DNA of 64,000 nt from Chamaecrista fasciculata (taxonomy: Eukaryota; Streptophyta; Magnoliopsida; Fabales; Fabaceae): assembly GCA_003254925.1 (NCBI GenBank), contig QANZ01042480.1:14318-78317 (forward strand), given 5' to 3'. The notes under the pieces were generated by a model. It was not told where the DNA came from. It saw only the letters and a list, made by a program, of their open reading frames with translations, and ran no database searches. How positions within the stretch are numbered: the stretch's first letter is position 1; each line of letters starts with the position of its first letter. The position numbers and the translations under genes are program-made. Shown here piece after piece: positions 1 through 12,441 of the stretch.

Positions 1-245
1 CTCACTCCTTTATAGTAGAAAAGATATATAGATATATATATATATATATAATACCTTATTTTTTTTTTTTCTGAATCAACAAATTAAACAACAGAATTAG
101 AGACAAGCTTCCCTTCCATTCATTTTTTGTACCCAAAAAAAAAAATTAAACAACAGAAGTTGGATGAGGAAGAGATAATTCAAATATATGTGTACGTGTA
201 TTTTAGTGATTTATTTTGTTTATTATTTATATGCATGTTAACTAA
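1..245. repeat. Partial unit of the response-regulator array flank
   Basis: This stretch closely matches 9231-9452 (same AT microsatellite, same two runs containing AAATTAAACAACAGAA, same end GTTAACTAA). Weaker matches occur at about 4265-4415 and 17445-17585, upstream of response-regulator copies 1 and 3. It is therefore the left remainder of another duplication unit, interrupted at 246 by unrelated DNA. No gene seen. Confidence 0.7.
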
Positions 246-709
246 GGGCCTGTTTGGCAACTTCTAATCCTAATCCAATCTCAACCTATGAGATGAGATG
301 ATGTTGAAATTAGGATGAGATGAAATGATGTAGTGGTGTTTGGATGGTTTGAGAGAAAATGATGTATAATAGGGTGTGAAATTATATAAAAGGGTATGTA
401 ATGATTGTGGTTGGTTGAAATATGATTATGGATTTTTTTAATTTGTATAGGGGTAGAAATGGTATGAAATAATGATGTTGAGATGGAGATTGAGATGAGA
501 TGATAGGTGTTTGGGTGGGGTTTGACAGGAATGATATTGGGATGAGATGATCTTGGAAAGCGTGATTTCTCAAAATTTTGGGATGATGGATTTTGGTCCA
601 TCCTATTGAATGAGATTATGGGCCAAAATGAAAATAACATTAGAATTCTTTTGAGAATGCAATTTGGTCCATAAATTTGTATCCGGCCAATTAATCAATC
701 CCTAACTTG
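246..709. other. Repetitive GAGATGAGATGA-rich stretch, possible MITE
   Basis: The matching array unit stops at 245 and GGGCCTGTTTGGCAA begins, a terminus style seen in plant hAT-like MITEs. The interior is low-complexity GATGAGATGA repeats. Open frames here are products of low complexity. I could not find a matching right end or target duplication. Confidence 0.35.
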
Positions 710-3335
710 TGTGAGTGATAATTCAAATCTCGTAGAGAATCCCAGCCATGAATTATCACGACCCCCTAACAGAATCCGTGACTGGCACGAACCACAAGGA
801 GGAACCCTATGGCCCGTAAGCCTAACACATGCATTCGTATCAAAATTTCTAAATTCCACTCCAACAAAAATTTACAATTCATCGTTGATGATTTCAATCT
901 TTCATAAAAATAAACCTAACATTTCCCTGACTGTAAATCTAGCGGAGCACAACTAGAGTCAAGTACAAATTCAAATGATTTAATATCATATGATGAACTA
1001 AAATACCCACACGAACAAATGTGTGGGACTCGAAGAGGGCCACTCCATCTAGGCAGCACTAAAAGATCATTCCTGCAAACCTGAAACTGAAAGTGGTAAA
1101 ACAACAACGGGGTGAGTCTAGAGACTCAGTGAGTAATCCAATCTATTCTAGTCGTGGAGGGCAGGGTATCTCCACTGGTTTCGAAATAATAGTGCATGCA
1201 AATAGTACATTCATATCTCAGTCATATATAACGAATTAATATCTTTATCATCACTTTTCATAGTCAAAGTCATCGTATAATCAAATCTCATAATACGAAT
1301 CATCATTCAAATGATCATATAAATCACATATTGGCACATCCAACGAAAGTTTGATAAATTCAAAACCTCTATAATCATACAAATTCATTTCGCAAATCTG
1401 AAATACATTTTTTATCATAAAACCCATGGGTGGCGCCCCCGTTACTGGTGAGTGAAATCGAAGGTCCAGCAAATGGCCTATCCCGCGAGAACGAATAGAC
1501 TCCCCACCTCAAGGGTTGGAGACGGTCTACCGTGGCACGACCCCGAAAGCCTAGAACCATGCCACTCCGGCACGTCCCCGAAAGCCTAGATCCATGCCCA
1601 CATCACATCCTGGCCAACGGATGGTGTGACTCCGGGACCGAAAGCCCAATTGGTACCCATAACGAAAGAACCAACGATTCACCCAACCAGCCAAAAAAAC
1701 GTTTTTCAAACAATATCAAATTTCATTTTATCATAGTACAAATCAAAATCTTATATCATACACATAAGTCTCAAGTGAGTTTTTCAAACATATTTTCATA
1801 AAACATTTAACCTTGCCAAAAATAATATGCATCAGACATGTCACATAACATGATAAAACAGTTTCTAGAATAGAGAGGATACTCACCTGAAGGTCATGCA
1901 CATTGACCTAAAACCCACTAATCAAAATACTACCTTCACCCTTGAGGCAAATGCGGAATACCTAAATTTGATAACAAAGTATATTTACCCTATCAGAACA
2001 CTTCCAACACATAAATTCATCAAGTGACATCTTACACATAACTTTAATATGCCATAAGCCTTCTCAAGTTCCTACTCTATCCTCAATGTTACCAACTTGA
2101 TACTCCATTAAGCATAAGTCACCAATTAACTTAAGAGTGCTTGGGTTAATTATTGGGAACTTTAACAAATACTTTATAAATGACCAAATCCTCAAAATAA
2201 GAGTTGTTATTCACATTCCAATTATATCAAGATTGAAAATCCTCACTTTTAAATAACAACCATGATGCACAAATTCAATCTTACTTCTTAAGTACAATAT
2301 TATAGTTTCAAAATTCCCCATAGATTTATTCAGTTCATGAAAAACATCAAAATCATTCATAAGGACCAATTTGTAAACTTTAAAATTTTACCTCAAAACA
2401 TAAAATTTCAAAATACACTCTATAATTTCAAATTGATGTTATAGAAATCATAATAATCATCTATTGAACTTATATAACCATTAATTTCAAGAAAACATGA
2501 ACATTTGGGCAAAAACCCCATTTAAAGTTTCACCCTAGTTTCTATCGGGTCCCAAATTGATGAATATGGAGTCAAGCATTAAACCAAGTGCTAGAAATCT
2601 TTAGAGTATCACAAATTATCAGAGAAACACAAGAGAATCGAAGAAAACACCAACACATTTCATATATTTTGAAGAGAGAAGAAAGCATGGTGAAATGAAT
2701 GAAAGTTGTACCAAGTGAGAGAAAAAGAGGAGGAGGACGGCTTCTGGTGGTGGCTGGACGCCGGCGGCGGTCGACTGACGGCGGAGGAGCGACGGACGAC
2801 AGCCTAGGAGGTGGTGGTGGTGGCTGGTCGCGATATATGGGGAGGAGACGAGAGAGTTCGAGAAGTGGAAATAGAAAAATGGAAGAAAGAGACTGTCTTG
2901 AGCTGATATATATAAAGGGGGCTGTTTTGTTATTTTAGCCAGGCTTGGGGGGGTAAAATATAATTCTGATGTAGGGGAAAGCAAGCTGAAACCATAGTAT
3001 TGCCCAGAAACATATGAATTCTTTCAAAACAGTCCCTAAAAACTCAAAAGTCTAGAAATAGAAATTTTTTACAAACTTTATATTGTTGGATTCGTTGAAA
3101 ATAGTAGGTTCCAAATATATATTTCATTTTCAAAAATATTACATCTATTGGTTTTTATTTCTTACTCAAAAGTGTCTTATAATGAAATTAAAATGAAACT
3201 CGGATAAAATTCTTTAGTCAAATTGCTCCCAAAAATTAACCACAAGCTCATAAGGACTTCTAGATTAACTACACAATTTACTTTTGAGTCAACTACTAAG
3301 TTTAATAATTAATATAATTACCTTGGGGTATTACA
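710..3335 (-). mobile_element. Probable LTR-retroelement-derived sequence
   Basis: The right end reads, on the minus strand, TGTAATACCCCAAGG, a common start of plant gypsy-type LTRs. The segment at 2940-3335 has a diverged second copy at 21866-22329 that ends at the same kind of terminus (TGTAATATTACA), so this is a repeat family. GC-rich patches near 1430-1650 and 2730-2850 resemble LTR regulatory sequence; no protein homology was seen. The left boundary near 710 is uncertain. Confidence 0.45.
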
Positions 3336-3585
3336 TGAATAATGGGGCACATTTATGAATTTGAATATAAAGAAAATAATAAGTAATATTTTGGGGACTA
3401 GAATGCAAATAACATGAAAAGTATTGTAAACATAAAATTTGGTCCATAACATTGTATCGGTCCAAAGAATCGGTCCCTAATATCTGTACTCGGGGCTCGA
3501 ACAAAGCTTGTACCGTCAACAATCGGGTATATTTTTTATTTGCAAGGTACAAAAAATAACAAACAATATCGTGGGACCAGAATGC
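3336..3585. other. Non-coding flank up to contig join
   Basis: Contains phrases such as TTTGGTCCATAA and TCGGTCC that echo 620-700, so it may be more of the same retroelement-derived sequence. No gene recognised. Ends at the ambiguous base 3586. Confidence 0.3.
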
Positions 3586-3586
3586 A
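3586..3586. other. Single ambiguous base, probable contig join
   Basis: A lone N separates ATGCA from TATATATATAACAAATAATAAA. From 3587 onward the sequence matches 16755 onward, upstream of copy 3. The abrupt switch exactly at the N suggests an assembly join. Confidence 0.6.
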
Positions 3587-4838
3587 NTATATATATAACA
3601 AATAATAAATAATAAATAATATATTATATATATATATTACTTTTAAAAATAGTTGTAAAATAAAGTAATCGAAAATTTTAATCTTTTCAAGAAGTTTAAA
3701 CTTTAAACTTATCTAGGTCAAAATTTCATTTTGGTCTTTAATGTTTGTTCAAATTTTGTTTTAATCTTTAATATTTTATTTTATTTTAGTCTTTAATGTT
3801 TATAAACTGTTCCATTTTAGTCCTGAATTGTTGAATATAATCATTTTTTTTTGTTTCAAGTTTAAATATGACGAAATTAAAAAAAAATTAAAATTGTGAA
3901 GAGAAATAAATAAAGCCACAAATCAGTCATGTGCCAAACAAAAGAGAGAAGAAATTAAAGTTGTGAAGGGAAATAAAAGTAGGAAATAAATCTATCCTTT
4001 TCTTTATCACGTTGGTTTTCTTTCTTTTCGCTCTTGGTGCAAATTAAGAAATCAATAAAACAGAGGGATTCTTGTGGGCCAAATTGTTAACTATGAATTG
4101 GCATTCATATAAATGAGAAGATACTTTAGATGAATATTCTTTGGATTCTTTTTTCTAAAATATAACATTTTTTATGGTGTATTTAATCCCTTATGAGTTA
4201 TGACCTTAATAAACTATATAATAAATTCTCTTTCTTTATGCTAAGTGATAGCCTTATTTGTTTTTCTTTTTCTTTTTTTTTTCCCTAAATCAACAAACAA
4301 CAAAAGTCCAGGAAGAGATAATTCAAACGTATATTTTAATGATGTGTTTTGTTTATTTATTTATTTTTTTTGATAAAATGTGTTTTGTTTATTATTTGTA
4401 TGCATGTTAACTAATCTATTTATTAAGAAAACATCAAATAATTTTTTATGCGTTATCTTCTTAAATAGTATAACATAATTTTATTTAGTACTCTTTATAT
4501 TATTTTAGTTTAAAAAAATCGGTTATTATAAAAATATAGAGATAATTCAAATATAATTCTAATTTCAAAGATAACTTTGTCATTCTCTCAACAAACTAAA
4601 AAAAATCTAATTTTAAATTCTGAAAAATATTTCTTTTGCATAACGCATCTGAAATCTAATTTAGATTTTGGATATAACACATTTGAAATCTAGTTTAAAT
4701 TTTAAAAAGCTTTTCTTTTAAATTGAGATTCGTCCTATAAATTCAACCTAAGATCTTAATTGTTGAAACTTTCTATCTAATCTTTAGTTTTGATTCTTGT
4801 TGACTTGAGAGGTACTTTGAGTTGACATCATCACTACA
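3587..4838 (+). repeat. Duplicated 5' flank of response-regulator copy 1
   Basis: About 1.25 kb nearly identical to 16755-18007, differing by a few substitutions and small indels. It ends at the ATG of copy 1 and presumably holds the promoter and leader. No other gene is visible. Confidence 0.85.
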
Positions 4839-6709
4839 ATGGAGAGACTCTCCAACGCCCAATTTCCTCAAACCAATGACCAATTTCCTCAAGGTTTAAG
4901 AGTTCTCAAGGTGGGAGATGGCAAATTTCATTTAAGAATGATTGAAGTTATGTCTTCAGGATTGGATTATTATCATGGTAAGTATTTTATTTTCTTGTTT
5001 TCTTCCTCTACTTCGTAATTATCTTTTCTAATAGTTGGATATATTTGAATATTAGTATTTTTTTAATTATTTTAGGTGAATCATAATGAATTGAAGAACT
5101 TTACTGATGGCTAATAATTATTTCAAAAGAAACTTTTAATGTTCTATAACTTCGTATGAAATTCGAAAAAAGATATTGCTAATGAAAACTCACCATTTTC
5201 ATACGTATAATCAATGTCGATTATATAAATAAAATGGATTTAAACATATCTCTTTTTTTGTTCTTATCTTTTTGCTATTGTATTTTGTAAATTATACTAA
5301 CTAATCTTTTTTTAAAAAAAGTTTCAGTTACCAAATGTGTTGACCCGGTCAATGTTATAAAACTGCTGCAAGAGAATAATGGTTGTTTTGATATAATTAT
5401 CATTAACCATCCTTTTGAGGACATGGAGGTCATCAAAATCAGTGAATTTATTGAGTACAACAATCTGAATATTCCACTTATCGGTAAGTGTTAGATAATT
5501 TTAATTAATTTCTTATCACTCCTATTTTTATTATGAACTAATTAAATAAACCCATTTCTTTTGCATGTTCTAAGTGATTTCAAACGATGGAAGACCAAGT
5601 GCTGTGGTGCGTGGACTTCAAAATTGGGCTTGTGCTTCTTTTGTAAACCCTATAAGCCTTGAAGAATTGAAGAAAATGGTGAAAGATGGAAATTTATGCT
5701 GTCATATTGCACAAGGTATTAGTGAAAATACATTGAACAACAACGATAAACATAATGATGAACAAAGGAGTGATGGAAATCATGAGGATATTGCACGTGA
5801 TTTACATACTTTGTTGAATGATAGTACTCCACTATTAAAGAAGCCTCGTGTGAGTTGGACGCTTGATTTAGAAACAAAGTTTTTCAATGCTGTTGAACAC
5901 CTTGGTCTTGAAGGTATGATGAGCTAATAGTATGATTAATTGTCTGATCAATGATGCATTATATTATTAATTATAGTTAATTAATTTGGCTTTTATGGTA
6001 TTGCTTACTAATATTTCAGATGCAATGCCAAAGAAAATTCTTCAAATCATGAATGTTCCAGGTCTGACTAGAGAGAACATTGCAAGTCATTTGCAGGTTT
6101 TAACCTTAATTCATTCCTTTACTTTTCATTTATGAGTATATCAGTTGCGATTTATAAAACCACTATGCGCGGATTAATTAATATTTATGAATAAGACTAT
6201 TGATGATAATTGAATCTAAAATATTAAAACATTACATTTATAGTTATTTCAACTATCCACTATGGTATTGCCTTTTTGTCTTTCAAGCTTGCCCTGGTTA
6301 ATTCAAACATAATCCCCTCCATACATAAAACATTGAATTATTATCCGTTAATATATAACTAAATCTTAAAAAAAACTTTTAAATACTTTATTTTTTACGA
6401 AATTGTGAGTTGTACATTCTCTTTGGAACGACTATATTGAACATTTTTTTATCTTATCTTCAGAAATTCAAAGAAAAGCTGAAAAGACAAGGCGTAGAAG
6501 TTCCTCCTCCTCCTCGTAATCGTCGTCGTCTTTTTCGTCCTCCTCAAAATTGCCAAGTTGAACGTCAATCCGATCTAATTCATCATTATAATAATAATCC
6601 CCTCTCTGACAATTCCAATTCTATATCCAAATCCCACCAGAACATTCCTCAGCAAACACTCGTGACAATGGAAGATGGTTTTAATACATGGAAGACTAGA
6701 TCTATATAG
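4839..6709 (+). CDS. Truncated type-B response-regulator-like protein, copy 1
   Basis: Five exons join in frame with GT-AG introns: 4839-4977, 5328-5483, 5575-5913, 6020-6096, 6464-6709, giving 318 residues. Residues 18-133 align with the receiver of ARR10/ARR12-type regulators ([25 protein letters not shown]). Residues 187-247 are a GARP Myb-like DNA-binding domain ([20 protein letters not shown]). Type-B regulators normally act in the nucleus as cytokinin-responsive transcription factors switched by Asp phosphorylation. Here the acceptor Asp is Asn73, the acidic pocket reads Gly-Asp-Gly (26-28) and the conserved Lys is Asn123, so phosphorelay control is unlikely. The usual long activation region is missing. 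The last 3-4 residues differ from copies 2 and 3 because the sequence switches after ACATGG. Family assignment is strong; function and expression are inferred. Confidence 0.82.
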
Positions 6710-6730
6710 TTCATGATATTATTCTGGATC

Positions 6731-7846
6731 TGGTTTTATATTCTTTGTCTTGTTTTGTTTTTTTTATAAATTTTCAGAGAAGATCTAAGAAGATTCATTT
6801 TCATTGAGATTAAATTTGATAGAATGATTTTTTTAATTATTTGTAAAATAAATATAAGTGTATAATTTTTTTTTCATACACAGAGTGTGAGGCGGATAAG
6901 TACATGAATTTATTGTATTTTTTTCATAATAAAATATTTTATTTTTCTTTAACCGATTTGAGAGACATTTGAGAGCAATTCTGGTGCCGATTTCCTAACC
7001 GATTCCTTTGGTGAAGTGGATCACCGTTCTATTGTATTAGAGAAAAGGAAAGCAATGGACGATACTTGCAATGCTGTGATTTACATAATCAACTAAGTGA
7101 AAATTACCAATTCAAATTCAAATTAATTTAGTTCGAAGAGTGATTTGATTTGATCAAAGAGTAAAGAGCAATTGGGATAAATGAATAAAGTTGAGACGTG
7201 ACAAAATCTTCTATACACCGTGGAAATAGACAAATACAACAAAACTTACTAAGTGTATTTATAATGCTACTTCGAGTGTAGTTTGAACCACTATTTATAA
7301 TTGATCAAGAAACATAATTCTTAAGATATATACTTTCATTTGAAATGTATGTTTATTAACAATTAATAAACACTATTTAAAAGATATCTCTTCGTAATAA
7401 AAGACGTGTCTCTTTTTGGTTGCCCAAGGTATCCCAAGCTCTATAGACTAAGGACTAATCCTCCGCGGATGTGAGCTCCATTTAAGGGTTTGCCGCTGGC
7501 CAATTGGTTGCTAAAGACATGTCTTTTAATGATTAAGAGACACCACTTAACATATGTATTTTCTTAAATGACAAGACATGAAGATAAAAAATGAGGGTAG
7601 TTTTAGAAAATAAAGTTGACAGTGACTTGTAATAGACACCAATTTATTACCAATTAAATGATATAATTTTTCATCATGGGACACAATGGTTGGAATTACA
7701 TTTCAAATAGTAAGATTTTGAAAAATTGTGACTTGTGACTTGGAAAAGACACCAATTCACCATGGGTTATTAAGGACATTTTTTAAAATCAAAACTTGTA
7801 AACAACTCACTCCTTTATAGTAGAAAAGATATATATATATATATAT
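6731..7846. repeat. First copy of a direct duplication
   Basis: Matches 7848-9253 over most of its length (start TGGTTTTATATTC, end CTCACTCCTTTATAGTAGAAAAGAT). The two differ mainly at 6952-7050, where the second copy instead carries about 400 bp with a hAT relic and a peroxidase scrap. No gene seen in this copy. Confidence 0.85.
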
Positions 7847-7847
7847 A
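7847..7847. other. Single ambiguous base, probable contig join
   Basis: A lone N inside an AT microsatellite, after which the sequence restarts at the equivalent of 6731. With the N at 3586 it brackets copy 1 and its flanks as one 4.26 kb block. Confidence 0.6.
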
Positions 7848-8069
7848 NTGGTTTTATATTCTTTGTCTTGTTTTGTTTTTTTTATAAATTTTCAGAGAAG
7901 ATCTAAGAAGATTCATTTTCATTGAGATTAAATTTGATAGAATGATTTTTTTAATTATTTGTAAAATAAATATAAGTGTATAATTTTTTTTTCATACACA
8001 GAGTGTGAGGCGGATAAGTACATGAATTTATTGTATTTTTTTCATAATAAAATATTTTATTTTTCTTTA

Positions 8070-8246
8070 ATTTTAAAAAAATATTTAATCCGTCTGAACC
8101 CACCCGAACCCGCCCGTAACCCGAACCAACCCGAACTCATCGGGTTATATGGGTTGACGGGCGAGTTCGGGTTGAAAAAATTCAACCCGCTACTTACTAT
8201 ATCAATCCGCTCACCCACCCGAACCCGACCGTTGCACAGCCCTAAA
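8070..8246. mobile_element. hAT-type MITE relic (CCCGAACCC-rich)
   Basis: Holds several ACCCGAAC and GGGTTCGGGTT motifs and ends in GTTGCACAGCCCTA, the complement of a TAGGGCTGTGCAAC terminus typical of plant hAT MITEs. Only this end is clear; no left terminus or target duplication found. Confidence 0.5.
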
Positions 8247-8263
8247 GGTACGTATCATTCGTC

Positions 8264-8475
8264 ATGGAGAATGTTTTCCCTGGCGTCGTCTCTTGCGTTG
8301 ATATCCTCGCCGTCATCGCCAGAGACGTCGACATCGTCGTAAGTTACAATTAACTCATCCTATATATATTATTTCATTTCATAACTCTGGCCTCTGTTCT
8401 AATTAAAATCATGGAGAAACGGCATGGTCGAAGAGATGCAGATCGTCGTCGAAGAGATAACGCCATGAGAAAAGG
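8264..8475 (+). pseudogene. Class III peroxidase gene fragment
   Basis: From the ATG at 8264 to a GTAAGT donor at 8339, 25 codons read ENVFPGVVSCVDILAVIARD, matching the secretory peroxidase motif CPGVVSCADILA-AARD. After a short intron-like gap, 8411-8470 reads RHGRRDADRR, recalling the downstream LGRRD motif. There is no signal peptide, distal-His exon or proximal-His exon nearby, so this is an isolated scrap and not a working enzyme gene. It is absent from the sister copy at 6731-7846, so it was either gained here or lost there. Confidence 0.6.
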
Positions 8476-9544
8476 AAAGCAATGAACGATACTTGCAATG
8501 CTGTGATTTACATAATCAACTAAGTGAAAATTACCGATTCAAATTCAAATTAATTTAGTTCGAAGAGTGATTTGATTTGATCAAAGAGTAAAGAGCAATT
8601 GGGATAAATGAATAACGTTGAGACGTGACAAAATCTTCTATACACCGTGGAAATAGACAAATACAACAAAACTTACTAAGTTTTGTAAGGCTACTTCGAG
8701 TGTAGTTTGAACCTCTATTTATAATTGATCAAGAAACATAATTCCTAAGATATATACTTTCATTTGAAATGTATTTTTATTAACAATTAATAAACACTAT
8801 TTAAAAGATATCTCTTCGTAATAAAAGATATTTCTCTTTTTGGTTGCCCAAGGTATCCCCAGCTCGATAGACTAAGGACTAATCCTCCGCGGATCTGAGC
8901 TCCATTTAAGGGTTTGCCGCTGGCCAATTGGTTGCTAAAGACATGTCTTTTAATAATTAAGAGACACCACTTAACATATGTATTTTCTTAAATGACAAGA
9001 CATGAAGATAAAAAATGAGGGTAGTTTTAGAAAATAAAGTTGACAGTGACTTGTAATAGACACCAATTCATTACTAATTAAATGATAAAATTGTTCATCA
9101 TTGGACACAATGGTTGGAATTACATTTCAAATGGTTAGATTTTGAAAAATTGTGACTTGTGACTTGGAAAAGACACCAATTCACCATGGGTTATTAAGGA
9201 CATTTTTTAAAATCAAAACTTGTAAACAACTCACTCCTTTATAGTAGAAAAGATGTATATATATATATATAATACCTTATTTGTTTTTTTTTTCTGAATC
9301 AACAAATTAAACAACAGAATTAGAGACAAGCTTCCCTTCCATTCATTTTTTGTACCCAAAAAAAAAAAAATTAAACAACAGAAGTTGGATGAGGAAGAGA
9401 TCATTCAAATATATGTGTACGTGTATTTTAGTGATTTATATGAATGTTAACTAATTTGTTTACTAAGACAACATCAAATAACTTTTTATCCAGTATCTTC
9501 TTGACTAATTATTTAATTTTATTTATTATTTTTTATATTATTTT

Positions 9545-11548
9545 TGTCACACCTGACATCCCGGAGAAAATGTCGTTTATGACTTTGAAAAAGAAGTCGT
9601 CACCAAATTTTTAAGAAAAACTTGGAAAACTAAATTTAATGAAAATATTTAAAAAAAAATGAAAGATAAGAGAAAAATTAAGAAAAAATGGTCTCGAACC
9701 AAAGACGAGTTCGGGAGTCATTTGAATCATGGAGAAGGTGTTAGGCACCCCACAATACCCATCCAATCGGACAGTTACCCTAAAATGATTATTCAAAAAT
9801 TAAATGGCCTTTAAAAATATTTTTGATCATCTTTTAAATAAATATGTAATAATATAGGGTAGACACTTGAACAAAAAAAAATGTAAATAAACATACGTTG
9901 AGAAAAGCAATTTATATAATAATATTTACAAAAGTACAAGATGAAAATTGAAATTTGAAGCAATTTATTTAATGCCAACCTAAAGACATGTGGAAATGGA
10001 ACATGAGAACTCCTTTCAATTTTGTTTTTTTTATGCCCAAATGAAATAATTAATTATCTAATTTTGGAAATTTAAGGGAATCAAACAACATTTATTTTTT
10101 TCCTTTTTTTATAAAAAAAACGTGAAATGGTAAACCCTAATTAAAAAGGCAAGTAGACAAAAAAAATCAAGAAATATTACCATTTATATTAAACCAAAAG
10201 AAAATGACCAAAAATAAAATGAAAGAGGAGAGAATCATTGGAGAAAAATGTGGAAGCCTGGATTATGAATCTCCTAAATAAATGCTAACTATTTATTTCT
10301 TAAAAAACGCCTAATTCTGATTCAACGTCTGAAATTAAAAATGGGAGTCGCAATCTTTTTCAGTTTTTGTAAAGGGAAAATTTACTTTTTGAAACCCACA
10401 CAAACTTCCTTTTCTGTGTTTAGGTCCCCTTTTTTAATAAAGGGATCAAAGTGCAATGAAAACAACCAGATTGAGAGGGTTCTATAGTTTCAGTCCAAGG
10501 ACTAAAAGATTGGGATGTTATAATAAAAGTGTCCCTAGATTTTTATTATTTAAAAAGAACTTTTCAGTTTCTTTTAGTTGAGTCCTTAAATAATTTCGAC
10601 CTAGTCTCAAATCTTTAGAATCTTTTTCAAAACAGTCATTAACTAGCAGAAAATAATTACAGAATGGTCTAAAAAAAAGAAGAATAACAGAACAATCTCA
10701 AGAAACCCAATAAAAATACAAAACAGTCCCCAGATCATACAAAAATTGCAGAACAGTCCCAAAACTATCCAAAAACAACAGAACAGTCCCTAAAAGTTCG
10801 GAAAAAATACAGAGCAGTCCCAAAACTACCCAAAAAATAACAGGACAACCCTAACTTGCAAGGAAAAGTAACAGATTAGTCCACAAAAAATGCAAAACAA
10901 CCCATGATCACCATTTCAATCTCAGAGGAACAAATACACAGTAAGAAAAACGAAATTCCAAAGCATCACCATTTCAATCCCAGAGGTTCAAGAGAAAACA
11001 AAGGAATAGAAAAATGCAAACCACTTCATTGTAAATGCTCAGCCTTTCATTCAAGAATTTCACGATTACAATAGCAAAAGAGAAGGGAAACTTACAAATG
11101 ATGCTTTAGCTCCCTCTCCACTCTCAAACTCTCTTTTCGTTTTTTTTTCCCTCTGTTTTTCCGTTCTCAGCCAGAAGAAGAAGACCCTCACCCAACAAAG
11201 ATCTTAATCTCTGTTTATACAAAGACCCAATGTTTGATTAAAAACTAGAGCAACATGTGTGAGTGGAGAAAATTACGTTTTGGTCCCAATGTTTCCTCCT
11301 CATTTCGTTTTTTACCCCTTTTTTTGGTGAGTAGATTTGAATAGGTGAGTGGGAGTAGATAAGGATGAGTGGATCACATTTATTTTTCTTTTGCTATTTT
11401 TGTTTCTCTTTATTTTTGTTTCTTGTTCCTCTTTTTAATTACCCTTTTTTTTAATATAGATCTTGTTCCCAAGGCTTGTTAAATTATAATAATTGCCTAA
11501 AACCTTTTTAGAAATTACAAAAAGTCGAGGCCAAATGCGGTGTTCACA
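9545..11548. mobile_element. Probable solo LTR, 2.0 kb, with 5 bp target duplication
   Basis: Starts TGTCACACC and ends GGTGTTCACA, with ATTTT directly on both sides (9540-9544 and 11549-11553). Flanks outside it match the array flank that is continuous upstream of copies 1 and 3, so it is an insertion. Internal phrases such as GGTGTTAGGCACCCCA resemble LTRs of large plant gypsy (Tat/Ogre-like) elements. No gag or pol coding was seen, which fits a solo LTR. Lineage is from memory. Confidence 0.6.
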
Positions 11549-11703
11549 ATTTTAATTTAAAAAATTTGGTTATTATAAAAATATAAAGATAATTCAAATA
11601 TAATTCTAATTTCTAAGATAATTTAAAAAAACAATCTTGGCTCAAAAAAAAAAAATATCACAGTCACTGTTGTCATTCTCTCATAAATCTATATTCAAAA
11701 TTT

Positions 11704-11845
11704 GTATGGCTTGGGTTCGATTCCTGGTGATGCCTTATTTGGTGGGTTATCTGTAAATACCTCTGTAAATGTTCATTGAACTTTAGAGCCTGCCCTGGAC
11801 TGGGCGTCATTCCCTCACCTAAATTTTTGCTTACCAAAAGGAAAA
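11704..11845 (+). mobile_element. SINE, 5'-truncated
   Basis: Contains a tRNA-like B box (GGGTTCGATTCC) and then ACCTCTGTAAATG, GCCTGCCCTGG and TCACCTAAATTTTTGCTTACC. The same blocks, in order, are in the complete SINE at 16137-16338 on the other strand, so both are one family. The A box is missing. Confidence 0.7.
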
Positions 11846-12441
11846 CCTATGCAAAATCTAATTTGAAATTTTGAAAAATATTTCTTTTCGATAACATATC
11901 TCAAATCTAATTTAAATTTTAAAAAGATTTTCTTTTAAATTGAGATTCGTCCTCTAAATTCAACCTAAGATTTTAACGTAAAATTAATAGAAATTAAATA
12001 TAAACATGCATACAAATATAAAAATATAGAGATAATTCAAAATATAAAAAAACACATATGATGTGTATGCATGTTAACTAATCCGTTTTATTTATTATTT
12101 CTTATATTATTTTAGTTGAAAAAATTCGTTTATTATAAAAATATAAAGATAAATATAATTCTAATTTCTGAGATTATTTTGTCATTCTCTCAACATCCTA
12201 AACAAAATCTAATTTTTAAATTCTGAAAAATATTTCTTTTGGATAACCCATCTCAAATCTAATTTAAATTTTGGATATAACACATTTGAAATCTAATTTA
12301 AATTTTAAAAATCTTTTTTTTTAAATTGTGATTCGTCCTATATATTCAACCTAAGTTCTTATTTGTTGAAACTTTCTATCTAATTTTTAGTTTTGATTCT
12401 TTTTGACTTGAGAGGTACTTTGAGTTGACATCATCACTACA

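Larger units (their letters stand above)
7848..9253. repeat. Second copy of the direct duplication
   Basis: Direct duplicate of 6731-7846 with an extra segment at about 8068-8470. From 9231 it continues into the flank unit also seen at the window start, and that unit (9231-9544) runs up to the solo LTR at 9545. Confidence 0.85.

Noticed and set aside
281..640. 119-codon minus-strand open frame
   Set aside because: Made of ATG-rich GAGATGAGATG repeats read backwards; composition, not coding.
2619..2984. 121-codon minus-strand frame in the GC-rich patch
   Set aside because: Lies in repeat-derived LTR-like sequence with no recognisable domain; overlapping frames on the other strand are equally long.
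11704..11845. tRNA gene suggested by GGGTTCGATTCC
   Set aside because: Only the B box is present, without an acceptor stem or anticodon arm; the surrounding body matches a SINE.
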